Below the pieces are notes generated by a model that did no database searches, was not told the origin of the DNA, and saw nothing but the letters and a program-made list of their open reading frames with translations. This document shows, one piece after another, positions 9,624-16,772 of a stretch of DNA of 64,000 nt (position 1 is the first letter of the stretch; each line of letters opens with the position of its first letter). The DNA lies in the NCBI RefSeq assembly GCF_039555755.1, contig NZ_CP154631.1, positions 1,178,001 through 1,242,000 of the forward strand. Reading direction: 5' to 3'. This DNA is from Pseudomonas sediminis (GTDB lineage Bacteria > Pseudomonadota > Gammaproteobacteria > Pseudomonadales > Pseudomonadaceae). The position numbers were made by a program, and so were the translations under genes.

Positions 9624-9702
9624 TCTACAACCATGCAGCCGGGGTATTTTTCAGCAAGCTCATTGAGGGCATGAAACTGACCCTACTTCGGTCACCAGCC
9701 CT

Positions 9703-10461
9703 TCAGGCATCTTCGCTGCCTGGCTTGTAGAAAAGATCCCAGCTGCTCTGGTGCGTAACGCGAGGGTCTTGTCCGTATACTGGGGCCGACGTAAGGCCGA
9801 GAGATTTCCTCTCTTCCAAATGCCGCTCCCAGGGCCGGTCAGTGCCTAGCACTCGACCAAGATGCTCAGCACGAGACTCCTCCCGGCGCTCCCACGCACT
9901 GACGAGTTCCTGGTACTCATCGCTGGTTGCCAGTCGATAAGCCACGTCAACTAGAGCGCTTCCAACCCAATGCGCCAAGGGAAGCGTCCTCTCAACTGCT
10001 GCAAGGCGCGCTTCATCGCTCTCCAGATCGACCTCACCCTCTTCATACAGGCGCTTTGCCAGGGCGATGGCCTTGCTGAAATACGCATCCGCACCAGGCT
10101 GCTCCGCATGAAGAAACTCAGGGAAGGTCAGCGCCGTTAATGGTGCCACATGACCATTGGCCGCATCGGTCACACCAGTAACCAGCCAGAACGCGTATTT
10201 CGGCCACAGGTGGGCAATCGACTCGATCATGGCTGAGGTCGGCTTCTGCTTGCGCGAGAACGCACTACGCCACCGGGCGGACGGAATGCCTGTTAGCTGG
10301 GAGAGCTTTTCCCAGAAGCCGCGACCAGCGTACGGCGGCTGACTCCACAGACTGAGCAGCGCTGAGAACGGCCCTTCGTGGCCCTTCAGGCTCTCAAGGT
10401 CAGCCGGAGACATCTGCTCCTTCAGAATCAGAATGACGCGGTCTTCAATCGTGCTTGACAT
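9703..10461 (-). CDS. putative HTH repressor of the island
   Basis: 252 residues, no clear named family. Residues about 45-95 (GFWEKLSQLTGIPSARWRSAF...FWLVTG) look like the helix-turn-helix region typical of Pseudomonas prophage/island regulators, and the rest is helical and charged. The start has GAAGG six bases upstream. It is transcribed divergently from two small HTH genes, and the gap between contains a 29-bp dyad (10486-10514). By position it is the likely element repressor; this is inference from layout plus the HTH-like segment. Confidence 0.55.
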   Translation of the reverse strand: MSSTIEDRVILILKEQMSPADLESLKGHEGPFSALLSLWSQPPYAGRGFWEKLSQLTGIPSARWRSAFSRKQKPTSAMIESIAHLWPKYAFWLVTGVTDAANGHVAPLTALTFPEFLHAEQPGADAYFSKAIALAKRLYEEGEVDLESDEARLAAVERTLPLAHWVGSALVDVAYRLATSDEYQELVSAWERREESRAEHLGRVLGTDRPWERHLEERKSLGLTSAPVYGQDPRVTHQSSWDLFYKPGSEDA

Positions 10462-10485
10462 CGTAAGCCTTCGATCATAAAAAGG

Positions 10486-10514
10486 ACTAAATGTCTAAAA
10501 TATGGACATTTAGT
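10486..10514. promoter_or_regulatory. operator dyad in divergent control region
   Basis: Perfect 10-bp arms ACTAAATGTC (10486-10495) and GACATTTAGT (10505-10514) around nine AT-rich bases, placed between the divergent gene ending at 9703 and the gene starting at 10588. Symmetry and position suggest binding by the repressor or by the small HTH protein. Confidence 0.65.
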
Positions 10515-10587
10515 GTTTTTCAAGGACTCTTACGCCTTTTTCGCGTAATGAGCGCAGTGTATCGCAAGCCATACAAGGAGTCGCAAG

Positions 10588-10806
10588 ATGACAGTCGAAG
10601 AAACCCTGCTGAACCGCTACGGAGGCTCACCACTGCTTTCCCTCGAGCAGCTCGCAGAGGTGCTACATCGCAGCAAAAACGGCCTGAGAATCTCCCTGAG
10701 CGGCGACAACGAGCTGTCCGCGAAGCTACGCCCGTGCAAGGTCAAAATCGGCCGACGGATATATTTCAAAACCTCTGCAGTCGCTCGCGTCATCGAAGAA
10801 GCCTGA
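10588..10806 (+). CDS. small winged-HTH / AlpA-excisionase-like protein
   Basis: 72 residues with a good ribosome site (AAGGAGT). LSLEQLAEVLHRSKNGLRISL fits the helix-turn-helix of excisionase/AlpA-type proteins, and KVKIGRRIYFKTSAVARVIEEA fits the wing and last helix. These proteins usually act as directionality factor or early activator of integrated elements. It is five bases ahead of the replication-type gene and opposite the repressor. The exact role cannot be told from sequence. Confidence 0.55.
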   Translation: MTVEETLLNRYGGSPLLSLEQLAEVLHRSKNGLRISLSGDNELSAKLRPCKVKIGRRIYFKTSAVARVIEEA

Positions 10807-10811
10807 CCGCT

Positions 10812-11603
10812 ATGAGCATCAAAGCCATGAACTGGGCATGGGAGCAGCCGCTCCCGCCCGTGCCAAAGCTAGTCCTCATGGCGCTCGCTGATAACGCAGA
10901 TGATCACGGCTACTGCTGGCCGAAGATGAAGACGATTGCAGCGAAGTGCAGCACTTCGGAGCGTACCGTCCAACGCACTATCAAAACCCTGCTGGCTGCC
11001 GGTCTGCTGAAGAAGGACGCTCGATTTGATGCCAGCGGCCGGCAGGTTTCTAACGGCTACACACTCGCTTTGACCTACCCCGACAAATTGTCACCCCCGG
11101 CTGACGACATCGCCAGGGAGGGTGACACCACTGTCACCCCCAGGGTGACACAGCTATGTCAGGGGGAGGGTGACATAGCTATGTCACCCCTAGAACCACC
11201 ATATGAACCATCAAATGAATCATCAGTAAGCCGCACGGCAAAACTGACGCGGCTGAGTGCTCTGGAGAGTCAACAGATAGCCCTGCTGATCAGCTCCGCT
11301 CCTGCTAATCAACAGGAAGCGATCACCTCCCAACTGTTGAACGCCCTGGCCAAGGGAACCATCCGTACTTCCCCATCACGCTGGTTGAACGCTGTCATTC
11401 GCCGGACAGCGAGCCACATGCATCCACATAGTCCGCCAGGGCTCTCTGAAGCGGACTATGTGAAACGTCTGGTTCAAGGCGGAATATCGACGGAAGACGC
11501 ACAGCGCATTGCCCAGAAGACCTTTAGTCGCCGCCTAGTCACTTCATCCTTGAACAGTAGGCGGTGCCCCACCGCCCACCAAATCGCCAAAGACTGCGGC
11601 TAA
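10812..11603 (+). CDS. replication-initiator-like HTH protein
   Basis: 263 residues. The N-terminal 95 residues (MSIKAMNWAWEQPLPPVPKLVLMALADNADDHGYCWPKMKTIA... SERTVQRTIKTLLAAGLL) are an HTH_36-type winged helix common in phage and plasmid replication proteins and in lambda O-type initiators. Residues about 95-140 form a polar linker whose DNA holds four palindromic sites (11082-11189). The C-terminal half contains a helical region (about 160-205) and a zinc-free basic tail. The frame is open farther upstream, but the ATG at 10812, directly after the small HTH gene, fits the family opening. The DNA-binding front, internal repeats and island context point to replication of the excised element. 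Inference, not proven. Confidence 0.55.
   Translation: MSIKAMNWAWEQPLPPVPKLVLMALADNADDHGYCWPKMKTIAAKCSTSERTVQRTIKTLLAAGLLKKDARFDASGRQVSNGYTLALTYPDKLSPPADDIAREGDTTVTPRVTQLCQGEGDIAMSPLEPPYEPSNESSVSRTAKLTRLSALESQQIALLISSAPANQQEAITSQLLNALAKGTIRTSPSRWLNAVIRRTASHMHPHSPPGLSEADYVKRLVQGGISTEDAQRIAQKTFSRRLVTSSLNSRRCPTAHQIAKDCG
11082..11189 (+). other. cluster of four palindromic TGTCACCC sites inside the replication-type gene
   Basis: Half-site GGGTGACA / TGTCACCC occurs repeatedly: a near-palindrome GACAAATTGTC plus ACCCCC (11082-11098); GGGTGACA-CCAC-TGTCACCC (11120-11139); GGGTGACA with a partial right half (11143-11160); and a perfect 22-bp palindrome (11168-11189, arm GGGTGACATAG). The spacing is irregular, but all lie within the linker-coding part of the gene. 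It resembles an origin with iterons embedded in the initiator gene. Confidence 0.5.
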
Positions 11604-11764
11604 ACGGGCTACGAGGCACCTGACGACCAGATTCTCGGCTCGATTCGCAATGTGCGCTGACTGACGCTCAGTGAATCACCTTAACCCGCACTTAGCTCAA
11701 ACCTTCCAATCTCCCTACGCCATACTTGGTTGCCATCCTGAAACCCTCGGGCTAGAGTGCCCCC

Positions 11765-11998
11765 GTCGTGGTAAGTCCCACGACCGGGCGTGAGAACCCA
11801 GATGTTGTCCAAGGCGCGGTAGCGTCATAGTGCAAGCCAGTGGTTATCCATTGTGCTACTGCATATCTATGGCGGACCGTGTGAGGCAGGCTTTTGCCTG
11901 GCCGGTTCCCTTGGACGCCGGTTTCTCACCCTTGCACGGTCCGCCTCCTATGCTCGTGAGAAGGCTGGTAGGCGGCTCCTTAATCCGTCCAAGGAGCA
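11765..11998 (+). ncRNA. C4-like antisense RNA and its target region (candidate)
   Basis: A hairpin GTCGTGG/CCACGAC (11765-11784) is followed by a multi-stem fold: outer perfect arms GGCGGACCGTG (11871-11881) and CACGGTCCGCC (11935-11945), an inner GTGAG/CTCAC pair, and hairpins CAGGC-TTTT-GCCTG and CCGG...CCGG. The loop CCTTGGACG (11909-11917) is exactly complementary to CGTCCAAGG (11986-11994), which overlaps the ribosome site AAGGAG (11991-11996) of the short ORF at 12007. A second partial complement, GTCCAAGG, is at 11807-11814. This is the design of the P1/P4/P7 phage C4 antisense RNAs. Assignment by structure and complementarity only. Confidence 0.45.
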
Positions 11999-12006
11999 TA
12001 AGGAAA

Positions 12007-12093
12007 ATGCGCTACCCCTTTTTTACCCAAGAGCTCCGCCTTGGGCTTCAGGTCTTGCTGTCCACCTCTGATCTGGAGGTGCGCCATGGCTGA
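12007..12093 (+). CDS. 28-residue leader ORF
   Basis: MRYPFFTQELRLGLQVLLST..., 28 residues, preceded by AAGGAG and AAGGAAA. Its ribosome site is complementary to a loop of the C4-like RNA upstream. Its last codons overlap the ATG of the next gene (12086), so translation of the two may be coupled. No known function; a leader peptide is the simplest reading. Confidence 0.4.
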   Translation: MRYPFFTQELRLGLQVLLSTSDLEVRHG

Positions 12094-12355
12094 GTTCGAA
12101 TCCTGCGTTGTACCTTTTCCGCTGCAGCGAAGCCCGCTGCATGAATCCGAACGCTCTCCCCTACCCTCCGAAGCTGCAGCTGAACTACGCGGCGTAATGC
12201 TCGGCAATCTGCTTGATCAACTAGCTGAACCGGATGGGCTGCAGCCGGAAGATCTGCGCGTGCGGATCGCTGCTTACTCAGCTCTGGACCTGCTAGATGA
12301 GATGGTCGTGCTCTATCGTCGCGCACTATCCGAGGCGCGAGGAGGTACGAGATGA
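12086..12355 (+). CDS. hypothetical island protein, 89 residues
   Basis: Starts MAEFESCVVPFPLQRSPLHESERS and has an acidic, helical second half (LLDQLAEPDGLQPEDLRVRIAAYSALDLLDEMVVLYRRAL). Soluble, no motif recognised. It overlaps the leader ORF at its start and the next gene (ATGA) at its end, which supports a real three-ORF operon under the C4-like RNA. Proteins of this kind are frequent in Pseudomonas phage-like elements, but I cannot assign a function. Confidence 0.5.
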   Translation: MAEFESCVVPFPLQRSPLHESERSPLPSEAAAELRGVMLGNLLDQLAEPDGLQPEDLRVRIAAYSALDLLDEMVVLYRRALSEARGGTR

Positions 12356-12648
12356 GCAAAGGCGTAATGACCTGCCTTCCATCGCAGGACGGCCATCCAG
12401 GCGTGGAGATCATCTGGGCCGCCGACTGTAGAGAGGCATTCAACCAGGGCGCCAGGCTGGCCCAGAGTTGGCTTGACAATGCTCGCAGCGGCTGGCTCTG
12501 GGCAGTGATGATCGCCGAGCGCGACTTACTGCCACGCGCAATAGAACGGAGAGCATTCGAAGTGGGCTTCCTCAGCCGCCTCCACCAGCGCATATGCTCA
12601 CACAGATGCTGTGGTCCATCGGCCAGCCCCCTTTCCCTGGAGCTGTAA
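12352..12648 (+). CDS. hypothetical phage/island protein, 98 residues
   Basis: Starts MSKGVMTCLPSQDGHPGVEIIWAAD and continues with an amphipathic helix region (REAFNQGARLAQSWLDNARSGWLWAVMIAERDLLPRAIE in parts), ending FEVGFLSRLHQRIC and a short tail. It resembles small proteins seen repeatedly in Pseudomonas prophages and islands. The ATGA overlap with the gene before implies coupling. No motif of known function. Confidence 0.5.
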   Translation: MSKGVMTCLPSQDGHPGVEIIWAADCREAFNQGARLAQSWLDNARSGWLWAVMIAERDLLPRAIERRAFEVGFLSRLHQRICSHRCCGPSASPLSLEL

Positions 12649-13262
12649 AGCAGACGTACGTGAGCCGGCCTTGCCGGCTTACGCTAAACATAAATATGCC
12701 AGCAAACTACTGGGACGAACCCCACAGTACAGAGGCCAGATACAGGCCGAGAACGGCCAGAAGAGGACTGATACCCAGCCGTTTATCTCAGCTATCTACC
12801 AGGCGATATAGCGCTTGAGCATGGGATGCAGTTAAACCAGCACGTTGCAGATTTCGGCGACTTTGGGAACTGGCCAGCGCGGTCGCAGCGACCCAGTGGC
12901 AGCGCTGTTTCTTAGCTTCCTCTATTCGGTGAGAAATCAGTGCTCCATGATAGCCATACCCCCGGGCATCCTTTCGGATTGCAGCCGTTCCAAGGTATGC
13001 ACTCTTATAAGTGCTGAGCCAAATCGGATAAGCCCCGCTCTATGACGCTACAAATAATAGGTTCGTGATAACGGAGCAGGACCCGTCACGGCTCCCTTGA
13101 GCATGAGTGTTCGCCGTAAATAAATCGTAAATTTTTGCACTATACCCTGCGTGATCTTCAAACACGGAGTTAGCATGCCGGCCTCTCTGACTGCCTGGTG
13201 AATCACCAAATCATGCTTACACGCGCTCTGCTGCAGTTCCCTGCTACCTGGGCGCGGCCCGA
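12649..13262. other. gene-free stretch before ktrB
   Basis: About 610 bases without a convincing gene. Short open frames have no ribosome site and no recognisable protein. AT content rises toward 13,040-13,150 (AATAATAGG, AAATAAATCGTAAATTTTTG), which probably holds the ktrB promoter. A similar string CGTAAATTTTT occurs upstream of kdpA near 24,262, so the two potassium operons may share a control element. Confidence 0.5.
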
Positions 13263-14591
13263 ATGAAAGCTCTTATGCACCCTGCCCGGGCCGTCGCCTT
13301 GGTGTTTCTTCTGGTGATACTGATCGGCACGGTCTTGTTGATGCTACCCACTGCTAATGCAGAAGGTCAGTCAAGCCACTGGGTGACAGCTCTATTTACC
13401 GCAGTGTCGGCAGTATGTGTAACGGGCCTAGTGGTGGTGGACACCGGCGTCTACTGGTCAAGCCTCGGTCAGGTGGTGATTCTGCTGCTGTTCCAGATTG
13501 GAGGTTTCGGCATGATGACTCTGGCTACTTTGCTGGGCCTTCTGGTCAATCGCTCGTTTCGCTTGCGTACAAAAATGGTCGCCCAACAAGAATCTCGCTC
13601 TCTGGCCATGGGAGATGTGAGCAGCGTTGCTAAGCTGGTGCTGGTGGTGACGCTAGGCGTAGAGCTGTTCGTTACCCTGCTGCTGACCCTGAGGCTACAC
13701 CTAGCATACGACCTGTCGTGGTCTGAAGCCGCCTGGAGTGGCCTTTTTCATGCCGTTTCCGCCTTCAATAACGCGGGTTTCTCCATTCATTCTGACAGCC
13801 TGATGCGCTATGTCTCCGATGTCCTAATCCTATTGCCAGTGATGACCGCCATCGTGATCGGCGGGATCGGCTTTCCCGTACTGCATGACCTGCGGAACAG
13901 ATTCAGGGATCCACGTCACTGGTCTTTGCACACCAAGCTAACGCTGAGCGGAACTCTGATTCTTCTGCTGGGCGGTTTTGCTATGTTGCTACTGTTCGAA
14001 TGGTCCAACCCGGCTACCTTGGGCCCCATGGATCTGGGCAACAAACTACTATCGGCAGCTTTTGCCTCAGTATCGGCGCGCACTGCGGGCTTCAACTCCA
14101 TTGATATCGGAGCTCTGACGCATGAAAGCTGGGCCCTGCACTACTTTCTGATGTTCGTCGGTGGCGGCAGTGCCGGCACAGCAGGTGGTGTCAAAGTAGG
14201 AACCTTGGCTATTCTGGTGTTGCTGGTCATTGCCGAGATCCGTGGACGTAGTGATAGTGAAGCGTTCGGTCGGCGTATTAGCACTTCGGCGCAACGCCAA
14301 GCCATAACCGTACTGGTACTAGGGAGCGCAATGATTGTGCTAGGTACCTTATTTATCCTCCGCGGAACCGATGCCCCAACCGACAAAGTCATCTTCGAAG
14401 TGATATCGGCGTTCGGCACCGTGGGGTTATCCACCGGCATCACCGCTGAGCTTCCTGAGTCCAGTCAGTTGATGTTGATCCTACTGATGTATGTCGGTCG
14501 GGTTGGCATCGTTACCCTTGCGGTTTCCTTAGCGTTAGGCGAACACCGCATGCCCTACCGTTACCCAGAGGAACATCCCATTGTCGGCTAA
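13263..14591 (+). CDS. ktrB: Ktr/Trk-type potassium uptake channel subunit
   Basis: Inner-membrane K+ (often Na+-dependent) uptake protein, 442 residues. The four P-loop repeats of the Trk/Ktr/HKT superfamily are visible: SAVCVTGLVVVDTG, SAFNNAGFSIHS, SARTAGFNSIDIG and SAFGTVGLSTGIT, each with the central filter glycine. It overlaps ktrA by 11 bases, so the pair is coupled. Located in the island next to the Kdp system, giving the cell both constitutive-type and high-affinity uptake. Codon use is less GC-biased than the core genes, fitting transfer. Confidence 0.93.
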   Translation: MKALMHPARAVALVFLLVILIGTVLLMLPTANAEGQSSHWVTALFTAVSAVCVTGLVVVDTGVYWSSLGQVVILLLFQIGGFGMMTLATLLGLLVNRSFRLRTKMVAQQESRSLAMGDVSSVAKLVLVVTLGVELFVTLLLTLRLHLAYDLSWSEAAWSGLFHAVSAFNNAGFSIHSDSLMRYVSDVLILLPVMTAIVIGGIGFPVLHDLRNRFRDPRHWSLHTKLTLSGTLILLLGGFAMLLLFEWSNPATLGPMDLGNKLLSAAFASVSARTAGFNSIDIGALTHESWALHYFLMFVGGGSAGTAGGVKVGTLAILVLLVIAEIRGRSDSEAFGRRISTSAQRQAITVLVLGSAMIVLGTLFILRGTDAPTDKVIFEVISAFGTVGLSTGITAELPESSQLMLILLMYVGRVGIVTLAVSLALGEHRMPYRYPEEHPIVG

Positions 14592-15285
14592 GTTTCTGTT
14601 TACCGAGAGGTTCGCCTTTTCCAAGGGGGACAGTGTTGTAGTGGTTGGCCTCGGCCGTTTTGGCAGCTCGGTAGCCCAGTCCCTGATGCATCTAGGCCAT
14701 GACGTGATGGGTATCGATCAAGACGCCGAACCAGTACATCGCTGGGCTGATCTGCTAACCCATGCGGTGCAGGCCGACTCCACCAACCTGATGGTTCTCC
14801 GCCAGTTGGGTGTTGCAGACTTTTCCCATGCCATTGTCGGTATCGGCACAGACCTAGCCGCAAGCTTGATGACTATAATGACCCTAACTGAACTGGGCAT
14901 ACAAGACATCTGGGTTAAGGCTCTAACTGAGGAGCATGGCCAGATTGCGCAGCGTATTGGCGCTCATCATGTGGTCTATCCTGAGGCCGACATGGGCGAG
15001 CGGGTGGCCCACTTGATCAGTGGCCGAATGGTCGACTTTATTGAGTTTGAGGACGGCTTCGCCATTGCCAAAATCCACGCCCCTCACGTAACTCATAACC
15101 AAACTCTGGCCGAATCCAGTATTCGGGAAGCGCACGGCGTCACGGTGGTCGGAGTGAAACGGGCCAATCAGGATTTTCAGCATGCCACCCCCAGCACACG
15201 AATAATACCGGGAGATCTGCTGATCGTTTCCGGTGCTACTCATCTTATTCAGAAATTTGCCGGGCGGTCCAATGGCCGCCTATGA
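14581..15285 (+). CDS. ktrA: Ktr potassium uptake regulatory subunit (RCK)
   Basis: Cytosolic ring-forming regulator that binds ATP/ADP or NAD(H) and gates KtrB. Residues about 15-140 are the Rossmann RCK_N domain with the nucleotide loop VVGLGRFGSSVAQSL and the acidic strand end MGIDQD. Residues about 145-230 are RCK_C (FEDGFAIAKIHAP, GDLLIVSG). 234 residues from a TTG start at 14581 that overlaps ktrB by 11 bases. Followed by a terminator, so ktrBA is a closed two-gene operon. Confidence 0.92.
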   Translation: MSAKFLFTERFAFSKGDSVVVVGLGRFGSSVAQSLMHLGHDVMGIDQDAEPVHRWADLLTHAVQADSTNLMVLRQLGVADFSHAIVGIGTDLAASLMTIMTLTELGIQDIWVKALTEEHGQIAQRIGAHHVVYPEADMGERVAHLISGRMVDFIEFEDGFAIAKIHAPHVTHNQTLAESSIREAHGVTVVGVKRANQDFQHATPSTRIIPGDLLIVSGATHLIQKFAGRSNGRL

Positions 15286-15336
15286 CTTATTCCAATACCT
15301 TCACGGCTTCATCTTATCTAGTACGCAGTAACTTGC

Positions 15337-15367
15337 GGCCGACAGCTTCAGTACCTCTCGGCCTTTT
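15337..15367 (+). terminator. ktrBA terminator
   Basis: GGCCGA (15337-15342) pairs with TCGGCC (15358-15363), followed by TTTT, 51 bases after ktrA. Confidence 0.7.
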
Positions 15368-15389
15368 CTAAACATCGGTGCTGCAAAGC

Positions 15390-15497
15390 TCAATAGCAGG
15401 CCGCACCATCTATAAAATCGGAACCGCCACCCTTTAACTTGGTGCCACAGCCAAGGACCTGGACTTTTGAGGCTAACAGCAACTCAACAAATTGCAT
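15390..15497 (-). CDS. candidate 35-residue small protein
   Basis: ATG at 15495-15497 preceded by a strong site (GAGGAG, six bases spacing). It reads MQFVELLLASKVQVLGCGTK... GGGSDFIDGAACY. Hydrophobic start, Gly-rich middle, two cysteines. No family recognised. The good ribosome site and clean ATG-to-stop frame in an otherwise empty 755-base gap are the only support. It could be a small membrane or secreted peptide, or chance. Confidence 0.35.
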   Translation of the reverse strand: MQFVELLLASKVQVLGCGTKLKGGGSDFIDGAACY

Positions 15498-15499
15498 GG

Positions 15500-16040
15500 A
15501 TACTCCTCGTTAAAATGCACAAAGCCAACGACCAAGATACACACGCACTATGCAAGTGCTGAATAATATGCCTACAGCCATGAAATTGCCAAGCATCAGT
15601 GGATACCGCTACTCCGCGGCGCGTGCGCTGAGACAACAATAAGCGCCTGTCGAGTTCTATTGGCTATACTTCGACAGTATGGACTGAGAAAAACTACTAG
15701 CATCAAGCATTAAGCCCATGGGGGTTTGACTTAAAAATGACGCCGATGAAACCCGAGCTAGAAAGACAGCATGTGGTGCATCGATATGTGCCAGCGCCAA
15801 GTATTTTTGATTAGGCCTGACTTTGCGAGAACGATAGCAGAAGAAGTAGATAAACAGTCGGCACGATCAAGAAATTAATCAATACCCAATCCACAGCAAT
15901 CGGCCCAGTTAACGCTACCATTTCAAGTCAAGTTGCGCCTAGCCAGTTCTAGGACCACGAAGCCAAGATTGAAGTCTCGACGGCATGCTTATGATAAGTG
16001 CTTGGAAGGGGATAAACATCTACCCCACTTTCAATGCTCA
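15500..16040. other. gene-free stretch downstream of kdpE
   Basis: About 540 bases between the small candidate ORF and the end of kdpE. It is relatively AT-rich. I see no gene, RNA or mobile-element end that I can defend. Confidence 0.5.
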
Positions 16041-16769
16041 TTACCCGTGCACCCGATCCTTCGACAGAAATCGCAAACCGACTCCAGGCTCTGTGATGAT
16101 GTATTGAGGCGCGGACGCATTATCACCCAACTTATGCCTAAGCTTACCGACCAGAATGCGCAGATAATGGGTATGCTCCACATGTGCCGGCCCCCATATT
16201 TCCCTCAGTAACTGGGTTTGGGTGATTAGGCGTCCAGGCTGCCTAACCAAAAGCGCCAGCAAAGAAAATTCCTTGCGCGTTAATTGTATGGACTGCCCAT
16301 GCAAATGAACTTCGCGTTCAACAATGTCTATGCTCAAACATCCATCGTCATAAATTGCCGATACATCGTCAGGGGCTCCGCTACTGCGTAGTATCGCCCT
16401 TATTCTCGCCATAAGCTCTTCAATGCCAAATGGCTTAGTGACGTAGTCATTAGCCCCGGCATCGAGCAAGGCGACTTTCTGCCCCTCATCGGATCGCACC
16501 GTTAGGATAATGACGGGCACTTGCGACCACAGTCTTAGTTCTTTGAGCACGTCCTGTCCATCACGATCCGGCAGGCCCAGGTCCAAGATTACGAGGTCGG
16601 CACCCTGGGTAGCCAGCACAGACAAACCTTGTTCGCCATCGGCGGCCAAGATAGTCTTATATCCCTGCGATCGTAGACTAATGTCGATAAACTTGCGGAT
16701 TTGCGGCTCATCGTCGATGACGAGTATTTGCACCGCCGGCAACGCCCGGCTTCTGTCGTCGTGAAACAC
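16041..16769 (-). CDS. kdpE: KdpE response regulator
   Basis: OmpR/PhoB-family response regulator that turns on kdpFABC when phosphorylated by KdpD. Receiver domain: ILVIDDEPQIRKF (acidic pair), phospho-acceptor Asp in DLVILDLGLPDRDG, Lys in YVTKPFGIEELMARI. The C-terminal winged helix includes LTRKEFSLLALLVRQPGRLITQTQLLREIWG. 242 residues. It starts four bases after the kdpD stop, so the two are co-translated; last gene of the kdp cluster. Confidence 0.94.
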   Translation of the reverse strand: MFHDDRSRALPAVQILVIDDEPQIRKFIDISLRSQGYKTILAADGEQGLSVLATQGADLVILDLGLPDRDGQDVLKELRLWSQVPVIILTVRSDEGQKVALLDAGANDYVTKPFGIEELMARIRAILRSSGAPDDVSAIYDDGCLSIDIVEREVHLHGQSIQLTRKEFSLLALLVRQPGRLITQTQLLREIWGPAHVEHTHYLRILVGKLRHKLGDNASAPQYIITEPGVGLRFLSKDRVHG

Positions 16770-16772
16770 TGA

